Source: Ezakiella peruensis
GTDB taxonomy: Bacteria > Bacillota > Clostridia > Tissierellales > Peptoniphilaceae
DNA length: 64,000 nt
Direction of reading: 5' to 3'
Assembly (NCBI RefSeq): GCF_900215725.1
Contig: NZ_LT962469.1
Span: 254,917-318,916 of the forward strand
The first letter of the stretch is position 1; each line of letters begins with the position of its first letter. The notes under the pieces were generated by a model. The model was not told the DNA's origin. It saw only the letters and a program-made list of their open reading frames with translations, and made no database searches. A program made the position numbers and the translations under genes. This document shows, piece by piece, positions 40,971 to 49,819 of this stretch.

Positions 40971-42170
40971 ATGATTAGAGTTTTTTCAGAAACAAAGCCT
41001 CTGGAAGAGGTAATTTTGCACAGACCTGGCAAAGAGCTTTTGAATTTGATGCCAGATATGCTAGAAGAACTTTTGTTTGACGAAATTCCTTATTTGGATA
41101 AGGCCATCGAAGAGCATGATGCTTTTGCAGAAATTTTTAGGAACAATGGGGTAAAGGTCCTTTACCTTGAAGATTTAGCTGCCGAAGCTATCAAGGCTGG
41201 CGATGTTAAGGAAGACTTCATAGATGAATTTATAAAAGAAGCCCATGTCTTTAGGGATGACGAAGTAAAATATCTAAAGGACTTTTTAAAGGAATTAGAT
41301 GAAAATGAATTGGTCATAAAGACTATGGAAGGGATTAGACGCGAAGATATGCCAAAGGCAAACGGCGGCAGGCTAACAGATTTTGTGGCTAGAGATGATT
41401 ACTTCTTGACCAAGCCAATGCCAAACCTATACTTTACACGCGACCCATTTTCATTGATGGGAACAACAGTTTCCTTAAATAAAATGTGGAGCGATATTAG
41501 AAATCGTGAAACTATTTACGGCAAATATATATTTAAACACCATCCTGATTTTTTGGGCACTGAATTTGTTTATTATAGAGATGAAAAATTTTCTATCGAA
41601 GGTGGAGACGAACTAATTCTAAATGAAGATACAATTGCAATTGGCATTTCACAAAGGACAGACGCCAAGGCCGTTGAAATAATTGCCGAAAATATTTTGA
41701 AAAAAGGCGAATTTAAAAATGTACTCGCTTTTGTAATTCCGAAGAAGAGGGCTTTTATGCACTTGGATACAGTTTTCACCATGATCGATGAAGATGTATT
41801 TACGGTCCACCCAGAAATCGAAGGGCCACTTGAAGTCTACAGGATGACTTTGGATGGGTCAAATGTTGTCGTGGATAGAATCGAAGGCAACTTGGAAGCA
41901 ATTTTATCCAAGGCCCTTCACAAAGATCACATCAAGGTCATTAGATGTGCAGGCGGTAATCCAATTGACGCTTCACGCGAACAATGGTCAGACGGTTCAA
42001 ACACCCTTGCCATTAAACCAGGCGAAGTAATCGTTTACGATAGAAACACCGTTACCAACGAAGTCCTCGACAACGAGGGCATCAAACTCCACGTTATGGT
42101 CTCAGGTGAACTAAGTCGTGGACGTGGGGGCCCAAGATGTATGAGCATGCCTGTAAAGAGAAGCTTATAA
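40971..42170 (+). CDS. arcA: Arginine deiminase
   Basis: Hydrolyses arginine to citrulline and ammonia, the first step of the arginine deiminase pathway that yields ATP and protects from acid. 399 residues. Signature pieces are present: LPNLYFTRDPF-like PNLYFTRDPFSLMG near 150, FSIEGGDELIL near 205, FMHLDTVFTMID near 263 and the catalytic Cys near the end (GRGGPRCMSMPVKR). GGAGGAAG precedes the ATG. It stands alone with its own promoter and terminator; arcB, arcC and arcD are not in the window. Confidence 0.97.
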   Translation: MIRVFSETKPLEEVILHRPGKELLNLMPDMLEELLFDEIPYLDKAIEEHDAFAEIFRNNGVKVLYLEDLAAEAIKAGDVKEDFIDEFIKEAHVFRDDEVKYLKDFLKELDENELVIKTMEGIRREDMPKANGGRLTDFVARDDYFLTKPMPNLYFTRDPFSLMGTTVSLNKMWSDIRNRETIYGKYIFKHHPDFLGTEFVYYRDEKFSIEGGDELILNEDTIAIGISQRTDAKAVEIIAENILKKGEFKNVLAFVIPKKRAFMHLDTVFTMIDEDVFTVHPEIEGPLEVYRMTLDGSNVVVDRIEGNLEAILSKALHKDHIKVIRCAGGNPIDASREQWSDGSNTLAIKPGEVIVYDRNTVTNEVLDNEGIKLHVMVSGELSRGRGGPRCMSMPVKRSL

Positions 42171-42191
42171 TTTTTTAAATATAAATCTAAG

Positions 42192-42222
42192 TCAGCTAGT
42201 TTTTAAACTGGCTGATTTTTTT
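42192..42222 (+). terminator. Terminator of arcA
   Basis: TCAGCTAGTT/AACTGGCTGA stem (one U.G) followed by T7. The remaining 200 bases to 42430 hold only a promoter-like TTGGAA-18-TATAAT at 42330-42359. Confidence 0.8.
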
Positions 42223-42430
42223 ATTTGAAAAATGCTTTTTAAAATAAATTTATTTTGAAAATAAAAACAGAACGGATCCTAGGTTATTAATTTTACTAAT
42301 AGCAAAAGCTTTGTTATAGATAATTTTTATTGGAATTGGCAAAATTTATGATATATAATTAGCTGTGGAAGTTTATTAATCAAGGCTGCCTGACAATTTA
42401 CTTAGGCCGCCTAAAACATAGGAGGAAGAA

Positions 42431-42847
42431 ATGAATAGGGATAGAATATTCGGAATTTTATTTATTATCTTGGGTTTGTTAATAATGTTAACACCAGGAA
42501 GCATAGCTCCAGTCTGCCCAGCTATGGCTGATGGCAAATTTATGAAATGCCATTGGATGGGCCAAGCGGTCAAGGGTGCAAGCGGAGTGATGACAGTACT
42601 AGGAATTATTTATGCGGCTACCTGCTGCAAAAAGCAAGTTTTCTTTACCCTTTCTATAGCAAATGTCTTGCTAGGAATCTACACAATTTTACTGCCAGCA
42701 AAATTAATTGGAGGATGCATGAATCCAGAAATGGCTTGCAGGGCAAAGACCATGCCTGTAATTTATATACTTGCGGGAATTTACACTGTCCTTAGTATAG
42801 TGACTTTGATTTTAAATAGGCGAAAACATGAGCTTAATCAAATGTGA
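42431..42847 (+). CDS. DUF4418 membrane protein
   Basis: 138 residues, four hydrophobic helices. Cysteines and a His in loops (PVCPAMADGKFMKCHWMGQ; CCKK; GGCMNPEMACRAKTMP) match what I recall of DUF4418 and could bind a metal or be redox active. GGAGGAAG precedes the ATG. Its end overlaps the ABC ATPase gene by 20 bases, and DUF4418-ATPase-FtsX is a recurrent arrangement, so it is likely an accessory subunit of the exporter. Exact role unknown. Confidence 0.8.
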   Translation: MNRDRIFGILFIILGLLIMLTPGSIAPVCPAMADGKFMKCHWMGQAVKGASGVMTVLGIIYAATCCKKQVFFTLSIANVLLGIYTILLPAKLIGGCMNPEMACRAKTMPVIYILAGIYTVLSIVTLILNRRKHELNQM

Positions 42848-43502
42848 GAATCTCTCCAAGGCCTTCTCCAGAGGTGGTAGAGATTTTTTTGCTGCCCAGG
42901 ATATAAATTTTGAAGTAAGGCCAGGCGATTTTATAAATATTGTTGGCAAGAGTGGAAGCGGTAAGTCAACTTTGCTTTCGCTTATATCAGCTATCATAGA
43001 CCCAACTAGTGGCAGGCTTATGGTCGATGGGCAAAATATTTTTGACCTCGATGACCAAGCCAAGAGTAAGTATAGAAATGAATTTATTGGCTACGTGCCA
43101 CAATCTCTGGGGACCTTACCGACACTTAATGTCAGAGACAATGTCCGCCTGCCACATTTTCTTGCAAAGAGATCAGGTGACGGCATAAAAAGGGCAGAAG
43201 AGCTTTTAGATAAGTGCGGAATCCTGGACCTCAAAGATGATTTTTGCAAAAATTTATCTGGCGGCGAATTAAAGAGAGTTTTACTTGCTCGGGCACTTAT
43301 GAATGAACCCAGAGTTTTGATTGCAGACGAACCAACATCCGACTTGGACTCCAAGACCACAGTTGAAATTATGGATATGATCAAATCCTTTAACGACCAG
43401 GGGACAACGGTTATTATCGTAACCCACGACAATGATCTGCTCCGCTATGGGTCAAGGCTCTTGGAAATGAACGATGGCTTTTTAAAAGAGGTGGTACTAT
43501 GA
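42828..43502 (+). CDS. ABC transporter ATPase (MacB/LolD type)
   Basis: 224 residues with a full nucleotide-binding domain: Walker A GKSGSGKST (near 38), signature LSGGELKRV (near 144), Walker B VLIADEPTSDLD (near 163), H-loop THDND (near 202). This subfamily partners FtsX-like permeases that drive mechanotransmission rather than classical transport. It overlaps DUF4418 upstream and the permease downstream (ATGA). Confidence 0.93.
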   Translation: MSLIKCENLSKAFSRGGRDFFAAQDINFEVRPGDFINIVGKSGSGKSTLLSLISAIIDPTSGRLMVDGQNIFDLDDQAKSKYRNEFIGYVPQSLGTLPTLNVRDNVRLPHFLAKRSGDGIKRAEELLDKCGILDLKDDFCKNLSGGELKRVLLARALMNEPRVLIADEPTSDLDSKTTVEIMDMIKSFNDQGTTVIIVTHDNDLLRYGSRLLEMNDGFLKEVVL

Positions 43503-44701
43503 TACTAGATGCCAAGCAAATAGCTTTTAAAAATATACAAAACAAGGCCGCAAGGAGTACGTCTTTAATTATTTTAACGGCAATATTGACCTTCATTTTA
43601 TTTTTGTCTAGCTTTTTAATTTTTTCTTTGAAAAACGGAATGAATTCCCTATCCGATAGGATGGGGGCTGACTTAATTGTCGTTCCAGAGGGCTATGATA
43701 CAAAAATCGAAGGAGCCATCCTTCGCGGCGAACCAAATACTTTTTTCTTTGACCAAGAAGTTGCAGAGAGAATCAAGGGATTAAAAGGCGTAAAGATGTC
43801 GACTCCGCAATTATTTATTGCAAGTTTATCCGCATCTTGCTGCTCATTTCCCATTCAGGTAATAGGCATTGACGAGGAAAGTGATTTCTTGGTAAAGCCT
43901 TGGCTAGAAACTCAGGCAAAACTTCCGCTAGCAGATGGTAGCGCCCTAATCGGTTACAATGTAACTGGCGATGATAATGGGGATGTAAAGTTTTTCAACC
44001 AACACTTTGCCGTTGAAGCTAATCTAGCTAAAACTGGCATGGGTTTTGACAACTCTGTTTTCTTGAGCTTCAAGGAAGCCAGGCGTTTGGCCAAAGAATA
44101 CGAAAAGGTTCTTGAAATTGAAGACAAGTATTCCGACAATATGATTTCCTGCGTTATGATTAAGGTAGAAGACGGGGTTGACCCTGTGCAAGTACAAAAC
44201 GAAATCAGGAGGGAATTCTTGGGCGAAAAAGTTTATCCGCTTTTGGCCCAATCGATTTTGAGCGAGGTTTCAAATTCCGCCAAGTACATGACCAAGTACG
44301 TCTATATTTTAATCGCCCTTGTGTGGATTTTGGTCTTTGTAGTTCTCGCCTTGGTTTATTCGATGATCATTCGCGAACGCAAGAGGGAACTTGCAACCCT
44401 GAGAATCCTTGGAGCGACCAAGAAACACCTAAGGGATATTGTACTTTGGGAAATTATTACAATTAACCTATCAGGATCTTTGATTGGGTCCGTGTTAGGC
44501 CTAGCAGTTTCAATTTTATTTGGCAGATGGTTTAGCCAAAGTTTTAATATGCCATTTTTATCACCAAGTCCGGCAGTCTTTGCAATAATATTTGCATCTG
44601 TTCTTGCAATTGGAACTCTGATGGGGCCAATTTCTTCTCTTGCCTCTATAAAAAAGATGAACGAAGAAGAATTAGGGCTATTATTAAAACAAAATGATTA
44701 A
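43499..44701 (+). CDS. FtsX/MacB-family ABC permease
   Basis: 400 residues. One N-terminal helix (about 20-45), a large extracytoplasmic domain (about 46-265) and three C-terminal helices with the FtsX-type ending (RERKRELATLRILGATKKHLRDIVLWE near 295). Four-base overlap with the ATPase. The outer domain contains ASLSASCCSFPIQVIG, a cysteine pair that echoes the Cys-rich DUF4418 partner and the thioredoxin-like protein next door. Confidence 0.9.
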   Translation: MILDAKQIAFKNIQNKAARSTSLIILTAILTFILFLSSFLIFSLKNGMNSLSDRMGADLIVVPEGYDTKIEGAILRGEPNTFFFDQEVAERIKGLKGVKMSTPQLFIASLSASCCSFPIQVIGIDEESDFLVKPWLETQAKLPLADGSALIGYNVTGDDNGDVKFFNQHFAVEANLAKTGMGFDNSVFLSFKEARRLAKEYEKVLEIEDKYSDNMISCVMIKVEDGVDPVQVQNEIRREFLGEKVYPLLAQSILSEVSNSAKYMTKYVYILIALVWILVFVVLALVYSMIIRERKRELATLRILGATKKHLRDIVLWEIITINLSGSLIGSVLGLAVSILFGRWFSQSFNMPFLSPSPAVFAIIFASVLAIGTLMGPISSLASIKKMNEEELGLLLKQND

Positions 44702-44724
44702 AGCCTTGTTAATTTTCTAAATTT

Positions 44725-44755
44725 ACCGGCTCATATCAATGTGGACCGGTTTTTT
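44725..44755 (+). terminator. Terminator of the DUF4418-ABC operon
   Basis: ACCGG/CCGGT stem with a 16-base partly paired loop, followed by TTTTTC. Confidence 0.65.
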
Positions 44756-44883
44756 CTTGGTTAATACTATATTCTACGAATAGGGAATAGGAATTTTATA
44801 TTGAGAAAGTCCTGTATTGATTAAGGATTATATTATTAGAATTATTTCATTAGCCTTTTTGTAAAAAAGTTTTTATAAATCCA

Positions 44884-44912
44884 TTGCAATTAATTTACAC
44901 GTTTGTTATAAT
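44884..44912 (+). promoter_or_regulatory. Promoter of the thioredoxin-like surface protein
   Basis: TTGCAA (44884-44889), 17-base spacer, extended -10 TGT-TATAAT (44907-44912). Confidence 0.75.
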
Positions 44913-44939
44913 AAAGCTATAAAATAAAAGGAGGTATTT

Positions 44940-46331
44940 ATGAAAAGAGTATTATCACTAGTTCTTGCAGCTTTATTAGTTGTAAGCGCATTTTCTTTTG
45001 GCGTCCGCGCTGAAGGAGAAGAAATGGAAGTTTATGAGGGCTTTAAGATGGCAGACAGTTCACTGTCGATCAATGTTGATGGTAAGGAAGATAATTTAAA
45101 ATTCTACTTACTTAAATGGATCGAAGAAGGAGAAGATGGTCCTAGCGAAAAGATGATGAATGTCATCAAACTTCGCGACATCGCCAAGGCTTTTGAAGGT
45201 ACAGATGGCAAATTTGCGATCGCTTGGAACAAGAAAGCAAATACTGTAGAGATTACAAAGGGCGAAGAATATGCTGAACTTGGCACAGAATTTGCTCCTG
45301 TAGATTATGCTACAGCTAAGATTGAAAAATCAGAATGCAAATTTACTGTTGATGGCGAAGAAGTTAAAATCAATAGCTGGATTATCAACAAGGAAAACTA
45401 TGTTCGAATTACTACTTTCACAAAAGCTATGAATAACTTCAGATATCGCCCAGATTTTAAAGACAACAGCAAAAACTACATTTCATTTGACAAGTCAGAC
45501 ATAGAAGATTTTGATATGGAAAAATACAATGAAATCATTGCCCAAAAAGACTTTACTGTAGTTTATAGCTGGGGTCCATGGTGCTATTGGTCAAAACTTT
45601 CCAGACCAAGAATGTATAAGTTACAAGAAAAAATTGAAAAAGAATATCCAAACGTTCAAATCTTTGGACTTGTAAACAATTACACAGACTACACAGTTGA
45701 AAACATCAAAGCTTTGGACGAAGGCAAAGATGTTCCTTGGACAGAAGTTGGCGGCACAAAAGAAGCCTACGAATACTTTGAAAAGGTCACAGATGGTGAA
45801 ATGAACTTTTTCCCAAATATCTTTATTGTTGACAAGGAAGGCAAGATGGTCGGTAAAACCTTTGGAGAAACTTGGGACGTAGTTGAACAAGCTTATGCCG
45901 ATGAACACGGCTTAAATGTTGAAGACGAATGGGAAGATGAAGTTTTCTTTGAAATGTATGATTCAATCTTTGATGCATTTATCGACCAAGTAAATGAACC
46001 ACTTGAAACTGAAGAAAAGAAAGAAGAAGCAGAAGAAGCTGAAGAAGCAGAAGCTGTTGAAATCCTATTCCCAGAAATCAACGAAGAATTGTTGAAGGAA
46101 TTAGAAGAAGGTAAAAAACCTTATCTATTCGTAGCTGAAGACTTGGTAAAAGAATATGTTGCCAAGGAAAATCCTGAAGCTAAATTCGAAATCAAAGAAC
46201 AAAAAGAAGAAGGCGACCACATTATTTTCACAGTAGCTGTAGAAGGCAAGGAAGACGTCATGGTTAAACTCATGAAAAACCCTGTCAAAATCGGCGAAGA
46301 AGAAAAAGAAATTTGGGTTGTTATAAAATAA
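44940..46331 (+). CDS. Secreted protein with monothiol thioredoxin-like domain
   Basis: 463 residues. Signal peptide to about residue 24 (FGVRAEGEE). Residues about 30-185 look like a stalk or copper-amine-oxidase N-like beta domain (repeated strand pairs, LRDIAKAFEGTDGKFAIAW). A thioredoxin fold follows (about 185-335): TVVYSWGPWCYWSKLSRP holds the active-site position, but as WCYWS, keeping only the first cysteine; the cis-Pro segment NFFPNIFIVDKEGKMVG is present. A Glu-rich linker and a small C-terminal domain end the chain. CxxS sites do isomerase or adduct chemistry rather than disulfide reduction. It follows a Cys-rich ABC system, so a joint redox role is possible. Confidence 0.8.
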   Translation: MKRVLSLVLAALLVVSAFSFGVRAEGEEMEVYEGFKMADSSLSINVDGKEDNLKFYLLKWIEEGEDGPSEKMMNVIKLRDIAKAFEGTDGKFAIAWNKKANTVEITKGEEYAELGTEFAPVDYATAKIEKSECKFTVDGEEVKINSWIINKENYVRITTFTKAMNNFRYRPDFKDNSKNYISFDKSDIEDFDMEKYNEIIAQKDFTVVYSWGPWCYWSKLSRPRMYKLQEKIEKEYPNVQIFGLVNNYTDYTVENIKALDEGKDVPWTEVGGTKEAYEYFEKVTDGEMNFFPNIFIVDKEGKMVGKTFGETWDVVEQAYADEHGLNVEDEWEDEVFFEMYDSIFDAFIDQVNEPLETEEKKEEAEEAEEAEAVEILFPEINEELLKELEEGKKPYLFVAEDLVKEYVAKENPEAKFEIKEQKEEGDHIIFTVAVEGKEDVMVKLMKNPVKIGEEEKEIWVVIK

Positions 46332-46350
46332 AAAGTTTTAAAGATGTCAA

Positions 46351-46384
46351 AATGGCTCGCGTTTAAACGCGGGTCATTTTTTAT
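46351..46384 (+). terminator. Terminator after the thioredoxin-like gene
   Basis: AATGGCTCGCG/CGCGGGTCATT stem (two wobble pairs) around TTTAAA, followed by TTTTTA. Confidence 0.85.
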
Positions 46385-46427
46385 TGGCATAAATTTTATT
46401 AATTGTAAAAAATATTTCAAAAACATA

Positions 46428-46472
46428 TTGACATGTTATAACTGTTATGGTATTATAATAACAGTTATAACA
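46428..46472 (+). promoter_or_regulatory. Promoter with a 15-bp-arm palindromic operator for the GntR regulator
   Basis: TTGACA (46428-46433) and TATTAT (46451-46456) at 17 bases, with TG before the -10. A perfect inverted repeat, TGTTATAACTGTTAT at 46434-46448 and ATAACAGTTATAACA at 46458-46472 with a 9-base spacer, fills the spacer and the initiation region. Each arm contains the self-palindrome GTTATAAC. Binding by the downstream GntR protein would shut the promoter, so autoregulation is likely. Confidence 0.85.
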
Positions 46473-46496
46473 GATAAATAATTTAGGCGGTGGGAT

Positions 46497-46877
46497 ATGC
46501 ATATTCAAATTAATAATTCAAGTGATGATCCGATTTATTTGCAAATTAAAAATCAAATCAAGGCGCAGATTTTATCTGGCGACTTGCACGTTGGCGATAA
46601 GTTGCCTTCGATTAGATTTTTAGCAAAAGAGCTTAGGATAAGTATGGTAACTGCTAAAAGAGCTTTTGATGAGTTGGAAATTGATGGCTTTATAGAATCA
46701 GTTCAAGGCAAGGGCAATTTTGTGGCTCAGCAAAATAAAGAGCTTATTAGAGAAGAATACCTAAGGAAAATTGAACTTAAGCTCCAAGAAGTTATTGACT
46801 TATCTCAAATTGCAGATGTATCAGGAGAAGAACTTCTATTTATGTTTAAATCTATCTTGGAGGGTAAATATGAGTGA
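46497..46877 (+). CDS. GntR-family (YtrA subfamily) transcriptional repressor
   Basis: 126 residues: an N-terminal winged helix (DPIYLQIKNQIKAQILSG, GDKLPSIRFLAKELRIS, RAFDELEIDGFIESVQGKGNFV) and the very short C-terminal dimerisation helix typical of YtrA-type GntR proteins, which respond to wall-active antibiotics and control ABC operons. AGGCGGTGG precedes the ATG. It overlaps the ABC ATPase gene by 8 bases. Confidence 0.92.
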   Translation: MHIQINNSSDDPIYLQIKNQIKAQILSGDLHVGDKLPSIRFLAKELRISMVTAKRAFDELEIDGFIESVQGKGNFVAQQNKELIREEYLRKIELKLQEVIDLSQIADVSGEELLFMFKSILEGKYE

Positions 46878-47733
46878 TTACGCTATTGAAATCAAAGGAC
46901 TTACAAAGAAATTTGATGATTTTATCTTGGGTCCAATTAACCTATGCATCCCAAGGGGAACAATCGTTGGCTATATAGGGCAAAATGGTGCTGGAAAAAG
47001 TACGACATTAAAATTGCTTTTGGGACTGTTAAGGGCTGACTCGGGAGAAATAAATGTTTTGGGCAAGAGAGATCCGCAAAATATTACGGTTAAAGATAGG
47101 ATTGGTGTTGTTTTTGATGACCTATATCTAGCTCAAGAGATGAACGCTATTCAGGTTGAAAAGTTTTGCTCCATGGCTTATTCAAAATGGGACAGGCAAA
47201 GATTTTTTGAATTAAAAGATCAATTTAATTTACCAGACAAAAAAATTATAAAAAATTATTCTAGAGGTATGAAAATGAAACTTGGAGTAGCCATGGCCCT
47301 ATCTCACCATGCTGAGCTCTTGATTTTAGATGAGGCTACAAGTGGACTAGATCCAATTATTAGGGATGAGATTTTAGATATTCTCTTGGACTTTATGCAA
47401 GATGAAAAGCATACGATTTTAATCTCTTCTCATATTTTGTCAGATTTAGAAAAGGTTTCTGATTACATTGCCTTTATAGACAATGGAAAACTCTTCTTTT
47501 TTGAGGGTAAGGATGAATTAAAAGACAAGTATGCTCTATGTTCACTTTCTAATGAAGAGGCAAATAATCTTGATAAGTCAATAGTAGTTGGTAGGAGGGT
47601 CCATACTTTTGGTCAAGATTTGCTGGTCATAAGAGATAAGGCACCAGAAGGAATTGATCTTCAAAAACCATCCATTGAAGACATAATGATTTATTTTGTA
47701 AGGGGTGATAAAAATGAAAGCTCTAATTTATAA
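46870..47733 (+). CDS. ABC-2 type exporter ATPase (YtrB-like)
   Basis: 287 residues. Walker A GQNGAGKST (near 37), signature YSRGMKMKLG (near 134), Walker B LLILDEATSGLDP (near 154), switch His in SSHIL. The C-terminal extension is typical of ABC-2 exporters. I start at the ATG with GGAGGGTAAAT upstream; an earlier in-frame start would run through the GntR gene. Its 3' end overlaps the permease gene. Confidence 0.92.
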   Translation: MSDYAIEIKGLTKKFDDFILGPINLCIPRGTIVGYIGQNGAGKSTTLKLLLGLLRADSGEINVLGKRDPQNITVKDRIGVVFDDLYLAQEMNAIQVEKFCSMAYSKWDRQRFFELKDQFNLPDKKIIKNYSRGMKMKLGVAMALSHHAELLILDEATSGLDPIIRDEILDILLDFMQDEKHTILISSHILSDLEKVSDYIAFIDNGKLFFFEGKDELKDKYALCSLSNEEANNLDKSIVVGRRVHTFGQDLLVIRDKAPEGIDLQKPSIEDIMIYFVRGDKNESSNL

Positions 47734-48343
47734 AGACTTGGCAACCTTAAAGAAAACACTGATACCTTGTATTATAATTTCATTTGTAGCTATTAGCTAT
47801 GGAATTTACTCAAATGCTTTTCTGATAACACCAATGCTATGTGTTATGCTGCCCTTGGTTTTAAATTCCAGCTCCTTCGCTTATGATGCGGCCGCAAAGT
47901 TTGAAAGCCTAGCTTTTTCAATGCCAATAGCTAGGAAAGATTATGTGTTTAGTAAATTGTTTTTCCCAGCTGTTTTTGGAATATTTGGTTCTTTATTTAT
48001 TTTTGTGACCCTTTATATTCAAAATAAATTTACTATTCCAAATATTATTATCATATCTTTAATCGTGTTAGCTATGGCAATCTTAATACCATCAATTCAA
48101 CTGCCTTTTCTCATTAAATTTGGAGCAGAAAAAGGTAGGATAATCATGGTGATAACTTATGCTTTAGTTTTTGCGGGGTCTTCTGTATTGAAGGAATATA
48201 TTCCTGGGATTTCAAGATTTTTTTCAGAAATAAGTAGGGGCTCCTTATTAAAATTAACACTAATAGTCCTTGGTATTTCTGTTTTGTTAATAGGTCTTAC
48301 TGTCTTTATATCAATTAAAATTATAAATAAAAAAGAATATTAA
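47714..48343 (+). CDS. ABC-2 type permease partner of the GntR operon
   Basis: About 209 residues with six hydrophobic segments, starting MKALIYKDLATLKK, the usual cytosolic lead-in of small ABC-2 permeases. AGGGGTG lies 7 bases before the ATG; it overlaps the ATPase gene by 20 bases. Together with the repressor it forms a Ytr-like, probably peptide-antibiotic-responsive exporter. Confidence 0.85.
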   Translation: MKALIYKDLATLKKTLIPCIIISFVAISYGIYSNAFLITPMLCVMLPLVLNSSSFAYDAAAKFESLAFSMPIARKDYVFSKLFFPAVFGIFGSLFIFVTLYIQNKFTIPNIIIISLIVLAMAILIPSIQLPFLIKFGAEKGRIIMVITYALVFAGSSVLKEYIPGISRFFSEISRGSLLKLTLIVLGISVLLIGLTVFISIKIINKKEY

Positions 48344-48350
48344 AGGCGTG

Positions 48351-48385
48351 CCCAAGATTTATTTAATAAGTCTTGGGTCTTTTTT
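48351..48385 (+). terminator. Terminator of the GntR-ABC operon
   Basis: CCCAAGA/TCTTGGG stem followed by TCTTTTTT. Confidence 0.75.
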
Positions 48386-48412
48386 GGGTATGTAGGTATT
48401 AGAGGTGATTTT

Positions 48413-48949
48413 ATGGAGAATTACAAGGATATTTTAAAAAATATTTTGGAAGAATATCAGGCCCAGGCTCAATTAAAGGCAGGGGAGATTTTTGTTATCG
48501 GTTGCTCAACAAGCGAGGTTGTGGGTGGCAAGATTGGCAAGAATTCTTCCATGGATGTGGCTGAAGATTTTATTCATGTGTTTTTAGATTTTGCTCATCA
48601 ATATAATTTGTTTTTGGCCTTCCAAGGCTGCGAGCATATCAATAGGTCCTTAGTGGTAAGTAGGCCTTGCATGGAAAAATATAACTTAGAAGAAGTCAGC
48701 GTTGTACCAAAAATTCACGCTGGCGGGTCCATGGCAACTGTAGCTTATGAAAAAATATCTGACCCAGTCATGGTTGAGACTATTCAGGCCCACGGCGGCA
48801 TTGATATTGGCGATACCTTTATCGGCATGCACATAAAGTCTGTTGGCGTTCCGGTCAGGGTTAGTGCAAATAAAATTGGCTCTGCCCATGTGACTTTGAT
48901 TAGGAGAAGGCAAAAATTAATTGGCGGACAAAGGGCTGAATATAAATAA
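48413..48949 (+). CDS. UPF0340/YwlG-family protein
   Basis: 178 residues, resembling the TIGR01440/YwlG family: an N-terminal helix, then [20 protein letters not shown], a central [12 protein letters not shown], and an H/GGS segment ([17 protein letters not shown]) before [15 protein letters not shown]. Function unknown; members are cytosolic. AGAGGTGATT precedes the ATG. Followed by the glutathione peroxidase gene at 11 bases. Confidence 0.88.
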   Translation: MENYKDILKNILEEYQAQAQLKAGEIFVIGCSTSEVVGGKIGKNSSMDVAEDFIHVFLDFAHQYNLFLAFQGCEHINRSLVVSRPCMEKYNLEEVSVVPKIHAGGSMATVAYEKISDPVMVETIQAHGGIDIGDTFIGMHIKSVGVPVRVSANKIGSAHVTLIRRRQKLIGGQRAEYK

Positions 48950-48960
48950 GGAGGAATATA

Positions 48961-49431
48961 ATGATTTATGATTTTGTAGTTAAAGATAATGAAGGAAATG
49001 ATGTTAAGCTAGACAAGTACAAGGGAAAGGTTTTATTAATTGTAAACACCGCGACCAAGTGTGGCTTTACTCCCCAATACGAGGGCTTGCAAAAACTTTA
49101 TGAAGAATACAAGGACCAAGGTTTTGAAATTTTAGACTTCCCTTGCAATCAATTTGGCCACCAGGCTCCAGAAGACGACGCAGGCATCCAAGGTTTTTGT
49201 TCTCTGAATTATGGGACGACCTTTGATCGCTTTGCAAAGATCGATGTAAATGGCGAAAATGAAGAGCCTTTATATAGGTATTTGAAAGACCAAGCTGGCG
49301 GAGTCTTAGGCGATGATATCAAATGGAATTTCACAAAATTTTTAGTAGACAGAGAAGGAAATGTCGTAAAGAGATACGCCTCTCAAAAAACTCCAAGGAA
49401 AATTGGAGAGGAGATAGAAAAACTCTTATAA
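48961..49431 (+). CDS. Glutathione peroxidase-family thiol peroxidase
   Basis: 156 residues, the usual bacterial BsaA/Gpx length. The catalytic Cys is in [16 protein letters not shown] (near 36, TGT codon, so Cys not Sec), with the Gln in FPCNQFGHQ (near 70-75) and the Trp/Asn in WNFTKFLVD (near 122). In bacteria such enzymes usually use thioredoxin to reduce peroxides. AAGGAGGAAT precedes the ATG. Likely cotranscribed with the YwlG-like gene. Confidence 0.95.
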   Translation: MIYDFVVKDNEGNDVKLDKYKGKVLLIVNTATKCGFTPQYEGLQKLYEEYKDQGFEILDFPCNQFGHQAPEDDAGIQGFCSLNYGTTFDRFAKIDVNGENEEPLYRYLKDQAGGVLGDDIKWNFTKFLVDREGNVVKRYASQKTPRKIGEEIEKLL

Positions 49432-49445
49432 AATATTTTATTTTT

Positions 49446-49468
49446 CCCACATTTTTTGTGGGTTTTTT
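49446..49468 (+). terminator. Terminator after glutathione peroxidase
   Basis: CCCACA-TTTTT-TGTGGG followed by TTTTTT. Confidence 0.88.
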
Positions 49469-49528
49469 ATTGCGAAAATTTTTTGTAAGTGCTATAATCT
49501 ATTTAAAGAAAATTTTAAATAGATAGGG

Positions 49529-49819
49529 GTGGGGAAAATTATTTCAGATGTACTGGCATGTTTGGCCGATGACAATAGGAGAAAGATAATCGAGACTTTA
49601 AAGCGCGGAAAAATTTCTTCAGGCGACTTGGCGGACGAAGTTGGCATGAGTCCCCAGGCCCTGTCTTATCATCTGGCAAAACTAAAAAGGGCAGACTTAA
49701 TTTACGAGACCAAGTATAAAAATTTTATTTATTATGAACTTGACCTTAGTATTTTGGACGAAGTATTAGTTTGGATTTCAAATTTGAAAGGAGACGACAA
49801 TGAGAAAAAAATGGATTAA
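49529..49819 (+). CDS. ArsR-family regulator, SdpR-like
   Basis: 96 residues, winged helix: LACLADDNRRKIIETLKRGKI, SGDLADEVGMSPQALSYHLAKLKRADLIYE, then a wing (YKNFIYYEL). No metal-binding cysteines, which fits the SdpR branch rather than metal sensors. Start GTG; the purine-rich AGGGG overlaps it, so the exact start is uncertain. Its end overlaps the SdpI-like gene by 20 bases, the arrangement of the B. subtilis sdpRI operon. Confidence 0.85.
   Translation: MGKIISDVLACLADDNRRKIIETLKRGKISSGDLADEVGMSPQALSYHLAKLKRADLIYETKYKNFIYYELDLSILDEVLVWISNLKGDDNEKKMD

Noticed and set aside
40913-42170. Full arginine deiminase operon
   Set aside because: arcA is flanked by its own promoter and terminator; the following genes are a DUF4418-ABC system, not arcB or arcC.
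46771-46869. N-terminal extension of the ABC ATPase
   Set aside because: It would overlap the GntR gene for 100 bases and lacks a ribosome site; the ATG at 46870 has one.
48961-49431. Selenoprotein form of glutathione peroxidase
   Set aside because: The active-site codon is TGT (Cys), with no in-frame TGA.
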